From positions 1 through 8,265 of the forward strand of contig CAMPIF010000170.1 in NCBI GenBank assembly GCA_946886245.1: a stretch of 8,265 nucleotides of DNA, written 5' to 3'. Shown one piece after another: positions 1-8,265 of the stretch (position 1 is the first letter of the stretch; every line of letters starts with the position of its first letter). A model generated the notes under the pieces. It searched no databases and was not told the origin of the DNA. It was given only the letters and a program-made list of their open reading frames with translations. Both the position numbers and the translations under genes were made by a program. This stretch comes from Ectopseudomonas composti (GTDB lineage Bacteria > Pseudomonadota > Gammaproteobacteria > Pseudomonadales > Pseudomonadaceae).

Positions 1-415
1 CGTAGCAATCCTGCAAGGCTTCGAACGCTTCGGTGAGACGCTGCCGGTCGATATCCGTGGCGCGCCTGGCCGCGTAGTAGGCGCAGGAGCCTTCCAGTGT
101 GTGACGGAATTCCAGCAGGTCGCGCTGGGCATCCTCCTTGTGCTCCAGCAGTTGCAACAGCGGGTCACTGAAGGTCGAACCGAGTGATTCGGCGACATAG
201 TTACCGCCACCCTGACGACTGACCAGCAGTCCCTTGGCCACCAGTTTCTGGATCGCTTCACGCAGGGACGGGCGAGACACGCCGAACTGCTCGGCCAGGG
301 CACGCTCTGCGGGCAGCCTCTCACCGGCACGCAAGGTGCCCTCGAGAATCATGGTTTCCAGTTGCGCGACGATGTCATCGGAGAGACGACGCTGCCGCAC
401 CTGACCTACTTCCAT
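1..415 (-). CDS. lldR: LldR, GntR/FadR-family lactate-responsive transcriptional regulator (3' end beyond window)
   Basis: The first 138 residues are in the window; the rest lies beyond base 1. Translation from 415 begins [20 protein letters not shown] and shows a complete GntR winged helix-turn-helix (about residues 8-75) with the signature [20 protein letters not shown] and the wing sequence SRQGGGNYV. The start of a FadR-type FCD effector domain follows (about residue 95 on; [20 protein letters not shown]). In this family lactate binding to the FCD domain releases the repressor from lactate genes. In-frame ATGs also occur at 430 and 424. I chose 415 because GGAG at 426-429 sits 9-10 bases upstream of it, whereas the 424 start abuts that GGAG and the 430 start has no ribosome binding site. 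Divergence from lldP and two FadR-type palindromes in the shared control region support the lldR assignment over other FadR-like paralogues such as PdhR or GlcC. Confidence 0.92.
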   Translation of the reverse strand, partial: MEVGQVRQRRLSDDIVAQLETMILEGTLRAGERLPAERALAEQFGVSRPSLREAIQKLVAKGLLVSRQGGGNYVAESLGSTFSDPLLQLLEHKEDAQRDLLEFRHTLEGSCAYYAARRATDIDRQRLTEAFEALQDCY

Positions 416-430
416 CACCCACATCTCCAT

Positions 431-441
431 TGGTTTGACCA
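431..441. promoter_or_regulatory. Predicted second LldR operator (lldR-proximal), TGGT-TTG-ACCA
   Basis: TGGTTTGACCA is an exact match to the FadR/LldR-type core TGGT-N3-ACCA. The core is symmetrical (4+4 bp) but the flanks are not. It lies just upstream of the chosen lldR start, in what would be the lldR untranslated leader. A possible lldR -10 box (TATAGG, minus strand, 470-465) would place it downstream of the lldR transcription start, suiting autoregulation. Its centre (436) is 146 bp from the centre of the stronger palindrome at 572-592. That it is an operator is inferred. Confidence 0.5.
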
Positions 442-527
442 GGCTGAAGGCCTGACAGGACAAGCCTATAGCGCCCTTCTTCGCTGAACAAGCAAGCACA
501 CTACGACCAAAGTCTTAGCCTCTCGAT

Positions 528-556
528 TTGACAGCCCATTGAGCAACTTTTAACCT
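528..556 (+). promoter_or_regulatory. Candidate sigma-70 promoter of the lldP-lldD-dld operon
   Basis: A perfect -35 hexamer TTGACA is at 528-533. The -10 is weak: TAACCT (551-556) at a 17-base spacing, or TTTAAC (549-554) at a 15-base spacing. A start near 561-563 would put the palindrome at 572-592 roughly at +10 to +30, a normal place for a repressor roadblock. The poor -10 makes the exact assignment uncertain. Confidence 0.4.
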
Positions 557-571
557 GAGCCCGCTGCTTTG

Positions 572-592
572 TAAATTGGTATTACCAATTTA
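572..592. promoter_or_regulatory. Predicted main LldR operator, 21-bp perfect palindrome
   Basis: Arms TAAATTGGTA and TACCAATTTA surround a central T, giving ten base pairs of perfect dyad symmetry and containing the core TGGT-ATT-ACCA. This is the form expected for FadR-subfamily GntR regulators and closely resembles the AATTGG...CCAATT operators known for LldR. It lies between the candidate promoter and the operon's first ribosome binding site, so binding of divergently encoded LldR should block transcription in the absence of lactate. Binding is inferred from sequence only. Confidence 0.82.
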
Positions 593-595
593 ACC

Positions 596-610
596 AACAA
601 GAACAACAAA
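596..610 (+). promoter_or_regulatory. Candidate Hfq/Crc catabolite-repression site, five AAN repeats
   Basis: AAC-AAG-AAC-AAC-AAA is five in-phase AAN triplets and includes the exact AANAANAA pattern (602-609) used by Hfq with Crc to repress translation in Pseudomonas. It ends 5 bases before the GAGGT ribosome binding site (616-620) of the leader ORF, a position where a bound Hfq-Crc complex would block initiation. A-rich leaders can arise by chance, so this is a prediction, but the phase and placement are very good. Confidence 0.55.
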
Positions 611-626
611 CCATCGAGGTCACGCC

Positions 627-704
627 ATGACAGCCCTACGCGCTGCAAGCCTGTTCGATCACGCCTCATCCCTGCCGCGCCAGCTGCGCGTTCGTGTGGA
701 GTAA
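627..704 (+). CDS. Putative 25-residue leader peptide upstream of lldP
   Basis: I do not recognise this small ORF. It begins at ATG 627 with MTALRAASLF, ends with RQLRVRVE, and stops at TAA 702-704. A Shine-Dalgarno GAGGT (616-620) lies 6 bases before the ATG, which is ideal spacing. Its last codons, GTG GAG, contain the GGAG (698-701) that is the only plausible ribosome binding site for lldP. The stop is 6 bases before the lldP ATG, so a ribosome terminating on the leader would be positioned to start lldP. The product has no transmembrane segment and ends with four basic residues in its last eight. There is no run of one amino acid to suggest classical attenuation. It could be a translational-coupling leader, a functional small protein, or a chance ORF; the paired signals make chance less likely. 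Confidence 0.55.
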   Translation: MTALRAASLFDHASSLPRQLRVRVE

Positions 705-710
705 GACTCA

Positions 711-2405
711 ATGTCCAACGGAATTCTCGCCCTGCTGGCGTTCTCGCCGATTCTGCTCGCTGCCGTTCTGCTGATCGGTCTGCGCTGGCCGGCCAAACAC
801 GCCATGCCGCTGGTCTACCTGGTGACTGCCGCTGTCGGCCTGTTCGCCTGGGACATGACCCTCAACCGCGTCCTGGCCTCCACCCTGCAAGGCTTGCTGA
901 TCACCCTCGGCCTGCTGTGGATCATTTTCGGCGCCATCCTGCTGCTGAACACCCTCAAGCACTCCGGTGGCATCACCGCCATTCGTGCCGGCTTCACCAC
1001 CATCAGTCCTGACCGGCGCATCCAGGCGATCATCATTGCCTGGTTGTTCGGCTGCTTCATCGAAGGCGCATCGGGCTTCGGTACGCCAGCCGCCATTGCT
1101 GCACCGCTGCTGGTGGCCATCGGTTTCCCGGCGATGGCAGCCGTGCTGATGGGCATGCTGGTACAAAGCACGCCGGTATCCTTCGGCGCCGTCGGTACAC
1201 CGATCATCGTCGGCCTCAATACCGGCCTGGATACCGCCACCATTGGTGCACAGCTGGTCGAGCAGGGTTCGTCCTGGGCGCAGTTCCTGCAGTTGATCAC
1301 CAGTGAAGTGGCGATCATCCATGCCACCGTTGGCGTGGTCATGCCGGTCATCATGGCGATGATGCTGACGCGCTTCTTCGGTCAGGAGAAAAGCTGGAAA
1401 GCTGGCCTGGAGGTCATGCCGTTCGCGATTTTCGCCGGGCTGGCCTTCGTCGTACCGTATGTCTTCACCGGCGTCTTCCTCGGCCCGGAATTTCCGTCGC
1501 TGCTGGGCGGCCTGATCGGCCTGGCCATCGTCACCAGCGCCGCACGCTTTGGATTCCTGGTGCCGAAGAAGACCTGGGACTTCGCCCCGGCGGACAAATG
1601 GCCGAGCGAGTGGCTGGGCACCGTCGAGATGAAACTGGACGAACTGACCGCCAAACCGATGAGCGCACTGCGCGCCTGGCTACCCTATGTGCTGGTCGGC
1701 GCCCTGCTGGTTATCAGCCGTGTATTCCCGGAAGTGGGCAACGCGCTGAAAGCGGTAGTGGTGAATTTCCCGGACCTGATGGGCGAAGCCGGCGTCAGCG
1801 CCAACTTCCAGCCGCTGTACCTGCCGGGCGGCATTCTGGTTGCCGTGGTGCTGGCCACCTTCTTCCTGCATGGCATGAAGGCACGTGACCTGGGCAAGGC
1901 GGTGAAAGAGTCGTCCAGCGTATTGCTCAGCGCCGGCTTCGTGTTGCTGTTCACCGTGCCGATGGTGCGCATCCTGATCAACTCCGGGGTCAACGGCGCC
2001 GAGCTGGCCAGCATGCCGATCCTCATGGCGCGCTGGGTGGCCGACAGCGTTGGCGGCATCTATCCGCTGCTGGCCCCGAGCATCGGTGCCCTGGGTGCCT
2101 TCATCGCCGGCTCCAACACCGTCAGCAACATGATGTTCAGCCAGTTCCAGTTCGGCGTGGCCAGCAGCCTGGGCATTTCCAGCGCGCTGATCGTCGCGGT
2201 CCAGGCCGTAGGCGCCGCCGCCGGCAACATGGTGGCAATCCACAACGTGGTAGCGGCTTCGGCCACCGTTGGCCTGCTCGGCCGCGAAGGCAGTACCCTG
2301 CGCAAGACCATCTGGCCGACGCTGTACTACCTGCTGTTCACCGGCATCATCGCGCTGGCCGCGATCTACGTGCTGGGTGTCAGCGATCCGCTGATGACCC
2401 GCTGA
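711..2405 (+). CDS. lldP: L-lactate permease LldP (LctP family)
   Basis: This is a 564-residue polytopic inner-membrane protein of the LctP family, which imports lactate (usually L and D, and often glycolate) by proton symport; E. coli LldP is 551 residues. Hydrophobic segments run from about residue 5 to the C-terminus, consistent with 12-14 helices, with one long hydrophilic loop near 285-320. Family-typical conserved blocks are present: [20 protein letters not shown] (115-134), the stretch around [12 protein letters not shown] (157-168), [16 protein letters not shown] (467-482) and [20 protein letters not shown] (502-521). The ATG at 711 is preceded by GGAG at 698-701, which overlaps the end of the leader ORF. 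It is the first large gene of the operon and supplies substrate to the two dehydrogenases downstream. Nothing is truncated or disrupted. Family assignment is very secure; substrate range is inferred from the neighbouring genes. Confidence 0.97.
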   Translation: MSNGILALLAFSPILLAAVLLIGLRWPAKHAMPLVYLVTAAVGLFAWDMTLNRVLASTLQGLLITLGLLWIIFGAILLLNTLKHSGGITAIRAGFTTISPDRRIQAIIIAWLFGCFIEGASGFGTPAAIAAPLLVAIGFPAMAAVLMGMLVQSTPVSFGAVGTPIIVGLNTGLDTATIGAQLVEQGSSWAQFLQLITSEVAIIHATVGVVMPVIMAMMLTRFFGQEKSWKAGLEVMPFAIFAGLAFVVPYVFTGVFLGPEFPSLLGGLIGLAIVTSAARFGFLVPKKTWDFAPADKWPSEWLGTVEMKLDELTAKPMSALRAWLPYVLVGALLVISRVFPEVGNALKAVVVNFPDLMGEAGVSANFQPLYLPGGILVAVVLATFFLHGMKARDLGKAVKESSSVLLSAGFVLLFTVPMVRILINSGVNGAELASMPILMARWVADSVGGIYPLLAPSIGALGAFIAGSNTVSNMMFSQFQFGVASSLGISSALIVAVQAVGAAAGNMVAIHNVVAASATVGLLGREGSTLRKTIWPTLYYLLFTGIIALAAIYVLGVSDPLMTR

Positions 2406-2421
2406 TCGACTGTTAGTACCC

Positions 2422-2440
2422 GCCCCGACATCGTCGGGGC
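2422..2440 (+). other. Intercistronic hairpin between lldP and lldD
   Basis: GCCCCGAC and GTCGGGGC form a perfect 8-bp GC-rich stem with a 3-base ATC loop, 17 bases after the lldP stop. What follows is ATTTGCC, too poor in T for an efficient intrinsic terminator. It may be a partial attenuator or a 3'-end stabiliser that lets permease and dehydrogenase mRNA levels differ. Confidence 0.6.
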
Positions 2441-2487
2441 ATTTGCCGTCAGGCTACGCTTCCCCTTTTCAGCAACAGGATGAGCCC

Positions 2488-3627
2488 ATGATCATTTCTG
2501 CCTCGACCGACTATCGCGCAGCCGCTCAACGCAGGCTGCCGCCTTTCCTGTTCCATTACGCCGATGGCGGCGCCTACGCCGAGCACACGCTGCGCCGCAA
2601 CGTCGCCGACCTGTCGGACATCGAACTGCGCCAGCGCGTGCTGAAGAACATGTCCGAGCTGGACCTGTCCACCGAGCTGTTCGGCGAGAAGATGTCGATG
2701 CCTGTCGGCCTGGCACCCGTCGGCCTGACCGGCATGTTCGCGCGCCGTGGTGAAGTGCAGGCCGCCAAGGCAGCAGCGGCCAAGGGCATTCCCTTTACCC
2801 TGTCCACCGTTTCGGTGTGCCCGATCGAGGAAGTGGCCCCGGCCATCGATCGACCGATGTGGTTCCAGCTATACGTGCTGAAAGACCGTGGCTTCATGAA
2901 GAACGCACTGGAGCGCGCCAAGGCCGCCGGCTGCTCGACGCTGGTGTTCACCGTCGACATGCCCGTGCCCGGCGCCCGCTACCGTGACGCCCACTCCGGC
3001 ATGAGTGGCCCGAACGCTGCACTGCGTCGCATGCTGCAGGCCATGACTCACCCGCAATGGGCCTGGGACGTCGGCCTGATGGGCAAACCGCATGACCTGG
3101 GCAACATCTCCGCCTACCGCGGCAACCCGACCGGCCTGGCCGACTATATCGGCTGGCTGGGCGCCAACTTCGACCCGTCGATTTCCTGGAAGGACCTGGA
3201 GTGGATCCGCGACTTCTGGGACGGCCCGATGGTGATCAAGGGCATTCTCGACCCCGAAGACGCCCGCGATGCCGTGACGTTCGGCGCCGACGGCATCATC
3301 GTCTCCAACCACGGCGGCCGTCAGCTCGACGGCGTACTATCCAGCGCCCGCGCTCTGCCGGCCATCGCCGACGCGGTCAAGGGCGAACTGAAGATTCTCG
3401 CCGATTCCGGCATCCGCACCGGCCTCGACGTGGTGCGCATGCTCGCCCTTGGCGCCGACACCGTGCTGCTCGGCCGCGCCTTCCTCTACGCCCTGGCCGC
3501 AGCCGGTGGCGCCGGGGTGAGCAACCTGCTCGACCTGATCGAGAAGGAAATGCGCGTGGCCATGGTGCTGACCGGCGCCAAGTCCATCGCCGAAATCACC
3601 CCGGACCTGCTGGTAAAGGAGCGCTGA
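2488..3627 (+). CDS. lldD: L-lactate dehydrogenase (quinone), FMN-dependent
   Basis: This 379-residue flavoprotein of the alpha-hydroxy-acid dehydrogenase (glycolate oxidase) family oxidises L-lactate to pyruvate and passes electrons to membrane quinone. I start it at ATG 2488 ([15 protein letters not shown]), the N-terminus typical of LldD, with AGGA 7 bases upstream. An in-frame TTG at 2443 would add 15 residues that overlap no family feature. The expected active-site set is at LldD numbering: Tyr24, Ser106, Tyr129, Arg164, Lys251, the catalytic base His275 and Arg278, the last two in [10 protein letters not shown]. The TIM-barrel phosphate region [20 protein letters not shown] is intact. 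The protein lacks the roughly 17-residue C-terminal tail of the E. coli enzyme, as I recall is usual in pseudomonads. It lies 82 bases after lldP and 4 bases before dld. Confidence 0.97.
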   Translation: MIISASTDYRAAAQRRLPPFLFHYADGGAYAEHTLRRNVADLSDIELRQRVLKNMSELDLSTELFGEKMSMPVGLAPVGLTGMFARRGEVQAAKAAAAKGIPFTLSTVSVCPIEEVAPAIDRPMWFQLYVLKDRGFMKNALERAKAAGCSTLVFTVDMPVPGARYRDAHSGMSGPNAALRRMLQAMTHPQWAWDVGLMGKPHDLGNISAYRGNPTGLADYIGWLGANFDPSISWKDLEWIRDFWDGPMVIKGILDPEDARDAVTFGADGIIVSNHGGRQLDGVLSSARALPAIADAVKGELKILADSGIRTGLDVVRMLALGADTVLLGRAFLYALAAAGGAGVSNLLDLIEKEMRVAMVLTGAKSIAEITPDLLVKER

Positions 3628-3631
3628 GCCA

Positions 3632-5344
3632 ATGACTGCTGCCGCCTCCATCACCCGTGACGCCCTGCTGGCGCAGATGCGCCAGATCGTCGGCAGCAGC
3701 CACGTGCTGACCGACGAACAAGCCACACGGCGTTTCCGTAAGGGCCACCGTACGGGGGAAGGCAACGTGCTGGCGGTGGTGCGCCCAGGCTCCCTGCTGG
3801 AGCAATGGCGCATCCTGCAGGCGGCCGTAGCGGCCGACCGCATCGTCATCATGCAGGCCGCCAATACCGGCCTGACCGGCGGCTCCACCCCCGACGGTGC
3901 CGACTACGACCGCGAGATCGTGCTGATCAGCACCCTGCGCATCACCGGCGTACAGCTGATCAACGATGGCGAGCAGGTGGTGTGCCTGCCCGGCGCCACC
4001 CTCGACCGCCTGGAACAGGCGCTGGCACCACTGAATCGCGAACCGCACTCGGTGATTGGCTCATCCTGCATCGGCGCCTCGGTGCTGGGCGGCGTCTGCA
4101 ACAACTCCGGCGGCGCCCTGGTGCGTCGCGGCCCGGCCTACACCGAGCTGGCACTCTATGCGCAGGTAAAAGATGACGGTTCGCTGGAGCTGGTCAATCA
4201 CCTGGGAATCGAGCTGGGCAACGATCCGGAGGAAATCCTCACCCGCCTGCAGAGCGGCGACTACACACCGCAGCAGGTACGCAACGAGGCAACCGCCAAG
4301 GCCTCCGACGCTCGCTATGGCGAACACGTGCGCGACGTCGATGCCGACACTCCAGCGCGCTTCAACGCCGACCCGTCGCGCCTGTTCGAGGCCTCCGGTT
4401 CGGCCGGCAAGCTGTGCCTGTTCGCCGTGCGCCTGGACACTTTCCCGAAAGAGCCGAGCACGGTGTTCTACATCGGCAGCAACGACCCGCACGACCTCAC
4501 CGAAGTGCGCCGTCACCTGCTGGCCAGGCTGCCGCGCCTGCCGATTGCCGGCGAGTACATCCACCGCACGGCCTTCGACATCGGCGAGAAATACGGCAAG
4601 GACACCTTTCTGGTGATCGACAAATTCGGTACGTCCAGGGTACCGGCGGCCTTCGCCATGAAGAGCCGGGTCGACGGCTTCTTCGAACGCTTTGGCCTGC
4701 GCGGGGTGACCGACAAGGTGATCCAGACCCTGATGAACCTGCTGCCCAGCCACCTGCCGGCGCGCATGCGCGAATACCGCGACCGCTTCGAGCACCACCT
4801 GCTGGTGCGCGTCTCCAACGACACGCTGGAGCAGACCCGCAGCTTCCTCAGCGAGTACTTCGCGAACAGCGCCAGCGGCGCCTACTTCGAGTGCGATACC
4901 GATGAAGGGCGCAAGGCCTTCCTGCATCGCTTCGCCATTGCCGGTGCGGCGATCCGTTACCGCGAGTCACACCGCAGCAGCGTCGAGGACATCCTCGCCC
5001 TGGACATCGCCCTGCGCCGCAACGATCGTGACTGGGTCGAGACGCTGCCGGCCGAGATGGAAGAGCAGATCATCCACAAGCTCTACTACGGGCACTTCTT
5101 CTGCCACGTCTTCCACCAGGACTACATCGTCAGGAAGGGCATCGACCCGATAGAGATGGAGCACCGCATGTGGAAGCTTCTGGACGCGCGCCGCGCCGAG
5201 TACCCGGCCGAACACAACGTCGGCCATCTGTACGTGGCCAAGCCGGCGCTGGCTGGGTTCTACCGCGAGCTCGACCCGACCAACACCTTCAATCCCGGCA
5301 TCGGCCATACCTCGAAGAAGAAGCATTGGGGCAATTGCTGCTAA
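3632..5344 (+). CDS. dld: Respiratory D-lactate dehydrogenase (quinone), FAD-dependent, E. coli Dld type
   Basis: This 570-residue peripheral membrane flavoprotein, close in length to the 571 residues of E. coli Dld, oxidises D-lactate to pyruvate with quinone as acceptor. An N-terminal FAD-binding domain of the PCMH/VAO type (about 40-270) contains AANTGLTGGSTPDG (76-89) and the conserved block HSVIGSSCIGASVLGGVCNN (139-158). The C-terminal part (about 275-568) is the membrane-binding D-lactate dehydrogenase domain, with AGEYIHRTAFDIGEKYGKDT (306-325), IALRRNDRDW (459-468), HKLYYGHFFCHVFHQDYIV (482-500) and the closing NPGIGHTSKKK. Only 4 bases separate it from the lldD stop, and its ribosome binding site AAAGGAG (3615-3621) lies inside the lldD 3' end, so the two are translationally coupled. 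No iron-sulfur cysteine motif is present. The chain ends with two cysteines (GNCC), which is unusual. With lldD it lets the operon use both lactate enantiomers. Confidence 0.96.
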   Translation: MTAAASITRDALLAQMRQIVGSSHVLTDEQATRRFRKGHRTGEGNVLAVVRPGSLLEQWRILQAAVAADRIVIMQAANTGLTGGSTPDGADYDREIVLISTLRITGVQLINDGEQVVCLPGATLDRLEQALAPLNREPHSVIGSSCIGASVLGGVCNNSGGALVRRGPAYTELALYAQVKDDGSLELVNHLGIELGNDPEEILTRLQSGDYTPQQVRNEATAKASDARYGEHVRDVDADTPARFNADPSRLFEASGSAGKLCLFAVRLDTFPKEPSTVFYIGSNDPHDLTEVRRHLLARLPRLPIAGEYIHRTAFDIGEKYGKDTFLVIDKFGTSRVPAAFAMKSRVDGFFERFGLRGVTDKVIQTLMNLLPSHLPARMREYRDRFEHHLLVRVSNDTLEQTRSFLSEYFANSASGAYFECDTDEGRKAFLHRFAIAGAAIRYRESHRSSVEDILALDIALRRNDRDWVETLPAEMEEQIIHKLYYGHFFCHVFHQDYIVRKGIDPIEMEHRMWKLLDARRAEYPAEHNVGHLYVAKPALAGFYRELDPTNTFNPGIGHTSKKKHWGNCC

Positions 5345-5360
5345 GGCGCTGAAGCTTTAC

Positions 5361-5416
5361 GTAGGAGCGGCTTCAGCCGCGAAGGAGAAGAAATTCGCGG
5401 CTGAAGCCGCTCCTAC
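5361..5416. repeat. REP doublet (REPIN-like) 1, perfect 23-bp inverted repeat
   Basis: Arms 5361-5383 (starting GTAGGAGCGGCTTCAGCCGC) and 5394-5416 are exact reverse complements around a 10-base purine-rich loop (GGAGAAGAAA). Each arm contains its own small palindrome, GCGGCT-TC-AGCCGC, the hallmark of a REP unit with a GTAG head. Such doublets are dispersed in Pseudomonas genomes and are thought to be mobilised by RAYT transposases; none is encoded here. Placed 16 bases after the dld stop, it would fold into a very stable hairpin in the dld 3' untranslated RNA and may protect the message. Confidence 0.85.
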
Positions 5417-5438
5417 TAATCAGGTTTGATCGAGGATC

Positions 5439-5498
5439 GTAGCCCGGATGCAATCCGGGACCACCTGACGCCGACTTCCCGGATTTCATCCGGGCTAC
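5439..5498. repeat. REP doublet (REPIN-like) 2, a different family
   Basis: Arms 5439-5460 (starting GTAGCCCGGATGCAATCCGG) and 5477-5498 are inverted 22-mers with one mismatch, around a 16-base loop. Each arm holds a nested palindrome of the CCCGGAT...ATCCGGG type. It shares only the GTAG head with the doublet at 5361-5416, so it belongs to a different REP class. It sits 22 bases downstream of that doublet and directly before the shared terminator. Confidence 0.8.
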
Positions 5499-5504
5499 AA
5501 AAGC

Positions 5505-5531
5505 AAAGGCCCGCCGATTTGGCGGGCCTTT
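5505..5531. terminator. Bidirectional rho-independent terminator between dld and clpB
   Basis: AAAGGCCCGCC and GGCGGGCCTTT form a perfect 11-bp stem around the loop GATTT. On the plus strand the stem ends in TTT followed by GTTTTAA. On the minus strand it ends in TTT followed by GCTTTTG. Both are usable U-tracts. It lies 19 bases beyond the clpB stop, ideal for clpB, and 160 bases beyond the dld stop, after the REP elements. It should end both convergent transcripts. Confidence 0.9.
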
Positions 5532-5550
5532 GTTTTAACGCGGCACTCGA

Positions 5551-8115
<2,565 letters not shown>

Positions 8116-8173
8116 AAATGTCCTTCCTCCAGAGTGGCGAGCCGGGACAACATCCCCGAAAAAAGGGCGCTTC
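8116..8173 (-). other. clpB 5' leader with small hairpin; no clear heat-shock promoter
   Basis: Only 58 bases separate the clpB start from the putative repeat. On the minus strand they hold the GGAGGAAGGA ribosome binding site and a small hairpin GGGA-TGTTG-TCCC (8156-8144). I see no convincing sigma-32 pair (CTTGAA with CCCCAT) here or in the repeat beyond, so the promoter may be degenerate, within the repeat, or outside the window. Confidence 0.4.
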
Positions 8174-8265
8174 TAAAAACGTAGGCGAGGCAGTCAGTGC
8201 AAGGCAAAAACAGGCGAAAAAGCGGAATTTACGAGCTGTAAATGAGCATTTTGAGCTTGTTTTTA
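8174..8265. repeat. Possible dispersed MITE-like intergenic repeat upstream of clpB (right end at or beyond window)
   Basis: The segment is bounded by an exact inverted 7-mer, TAAAAAC (8174-8180) and GTTTTTA (8259-8265). It contains ATTTAC-GAGCT-GTAAAT (8227-8243), a 6-bp inverted repeat, and three GAGC tetramers spaced 9-11 bases apart (8233, 8244, 8253). It carries no ORF. The text resembles short intergenic repeats I recall from Pseudomonas genomes, but I cannot confirm copy number. It is cut by, or ends exactly at, the window edge. Confidence 0.4.

Noticed and set aside
416..430. Alternative lldR starts at 424 and 430
   Set aside because: The GGAG at 426-429 is touching the 424 ATG and lies inside the codons after the 430 ATG. 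Only the start at 415 has a usable ribosome binding site.
708..1322. Minus-strand 204-codon open frame opposite lldP
   Set aside because: Its composition is dominated by Gly, Gln, Asp and Arg with no recognisable motif. It lies wholly within lldP, so it is a shadow of lldP codon usage.
2443..2487. Upstream TTG start extending lldD by 15 residues
   Set aside because: The added residues are not part of the LldD family. The ATG at 2488 has a good AGGA ribosome binding site and gives the standard MIISA... N-terminus with active-site numbering matching the family.
5361..5416. Inverted repeat after dld as an intrinsic terminator
   Set aside because: The stem is strong but is followed by TAATCAGG, with no T-run. 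The nested palindromes and GTAG head fit a REP doublet better, and a true terminator lies at 5505-5531.
5361..5531. Tandem hairpins as a CRISPR array
   Set aside because: The repeats are inverted, of two unlike sequences, and not regularly spaced by unique spacers; no cas gene is present.
8197..8203. CTTGCAC (minus strand) as a sigma-32 -35 box for clpB
   Set aside because: It matches five of seven consensus bases, but no CCCCAT-like -10 element follows at 11-16 bases.

Overview
The window looks like chromosomal DNA from a Pseudomonas-type gammaproteobacterium. The reasons are the high GC content with strongly GC-biased third codon positions, the REP-type palindromes found in pseudomonad intergenic DNA, and LldR/LldP/LldD/ClpB proteins that read as close pseudomonad homologues. 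I infer the genus from these features; no database search was made.

Region 1 (1-5344) is a lactate-utilisation locus. A GntR/FadR-family regulator, lldR (minus strand, cut by the left edge), is divergent from a plus-strand operon lldP - lldD - dld. LldP imports lactate. LldD is an FMN L-lactate dehydrogenase. Dld is an FAD D-lactate dehydrogenase of the E. coli type. Together they would oxidise both lactate enantiomers to pyruvate and pass the electrons to the respiratory chain.

The 295-base divergent control region (416-710) is the most interesting part. It holds two TGGT-N3-ACCA palindromes whose centres are 146 bp apart, close to 14 helical turns. It also holds a perfect TTGACA -35 box, an (AAN)5 tract that resembles an Hfq/Crc catabolite-repression site, and an undescribed 25-codon leader ORF. 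The leader has a good ribosome binding site, and its last codons form the Shine-Dalgarno sequence of lldP. This suggests layered control: LldR repression, possibly with looping, plus Hfq/Crc acting on the leader ORF and passed to lldP by translational coupling.

Region 2 (5345-5550) is the convergent intergenic gap. It carries two different REP doublets (REPIN-like inverted pairs) and a strong bidirectional rho-independent terminator shared by dld and clpB.

Region 3 (5551-8115, minus strand) is a complete clpB, encoding the Hsp100 disaggregase. Upstream of it (8116-8265) lies what looks like part of a dispersed, MITE-like repeat bounded by TAAAAAC/GTTTTTA. I could not find a convincing heat-shock promoter for clpB inside the window.

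No CRISPR array, tRNA, rRNA, transposase or phage gene is visible. The genes themselves are ordinary; the novelty, if any, is in the regulatory DNA.
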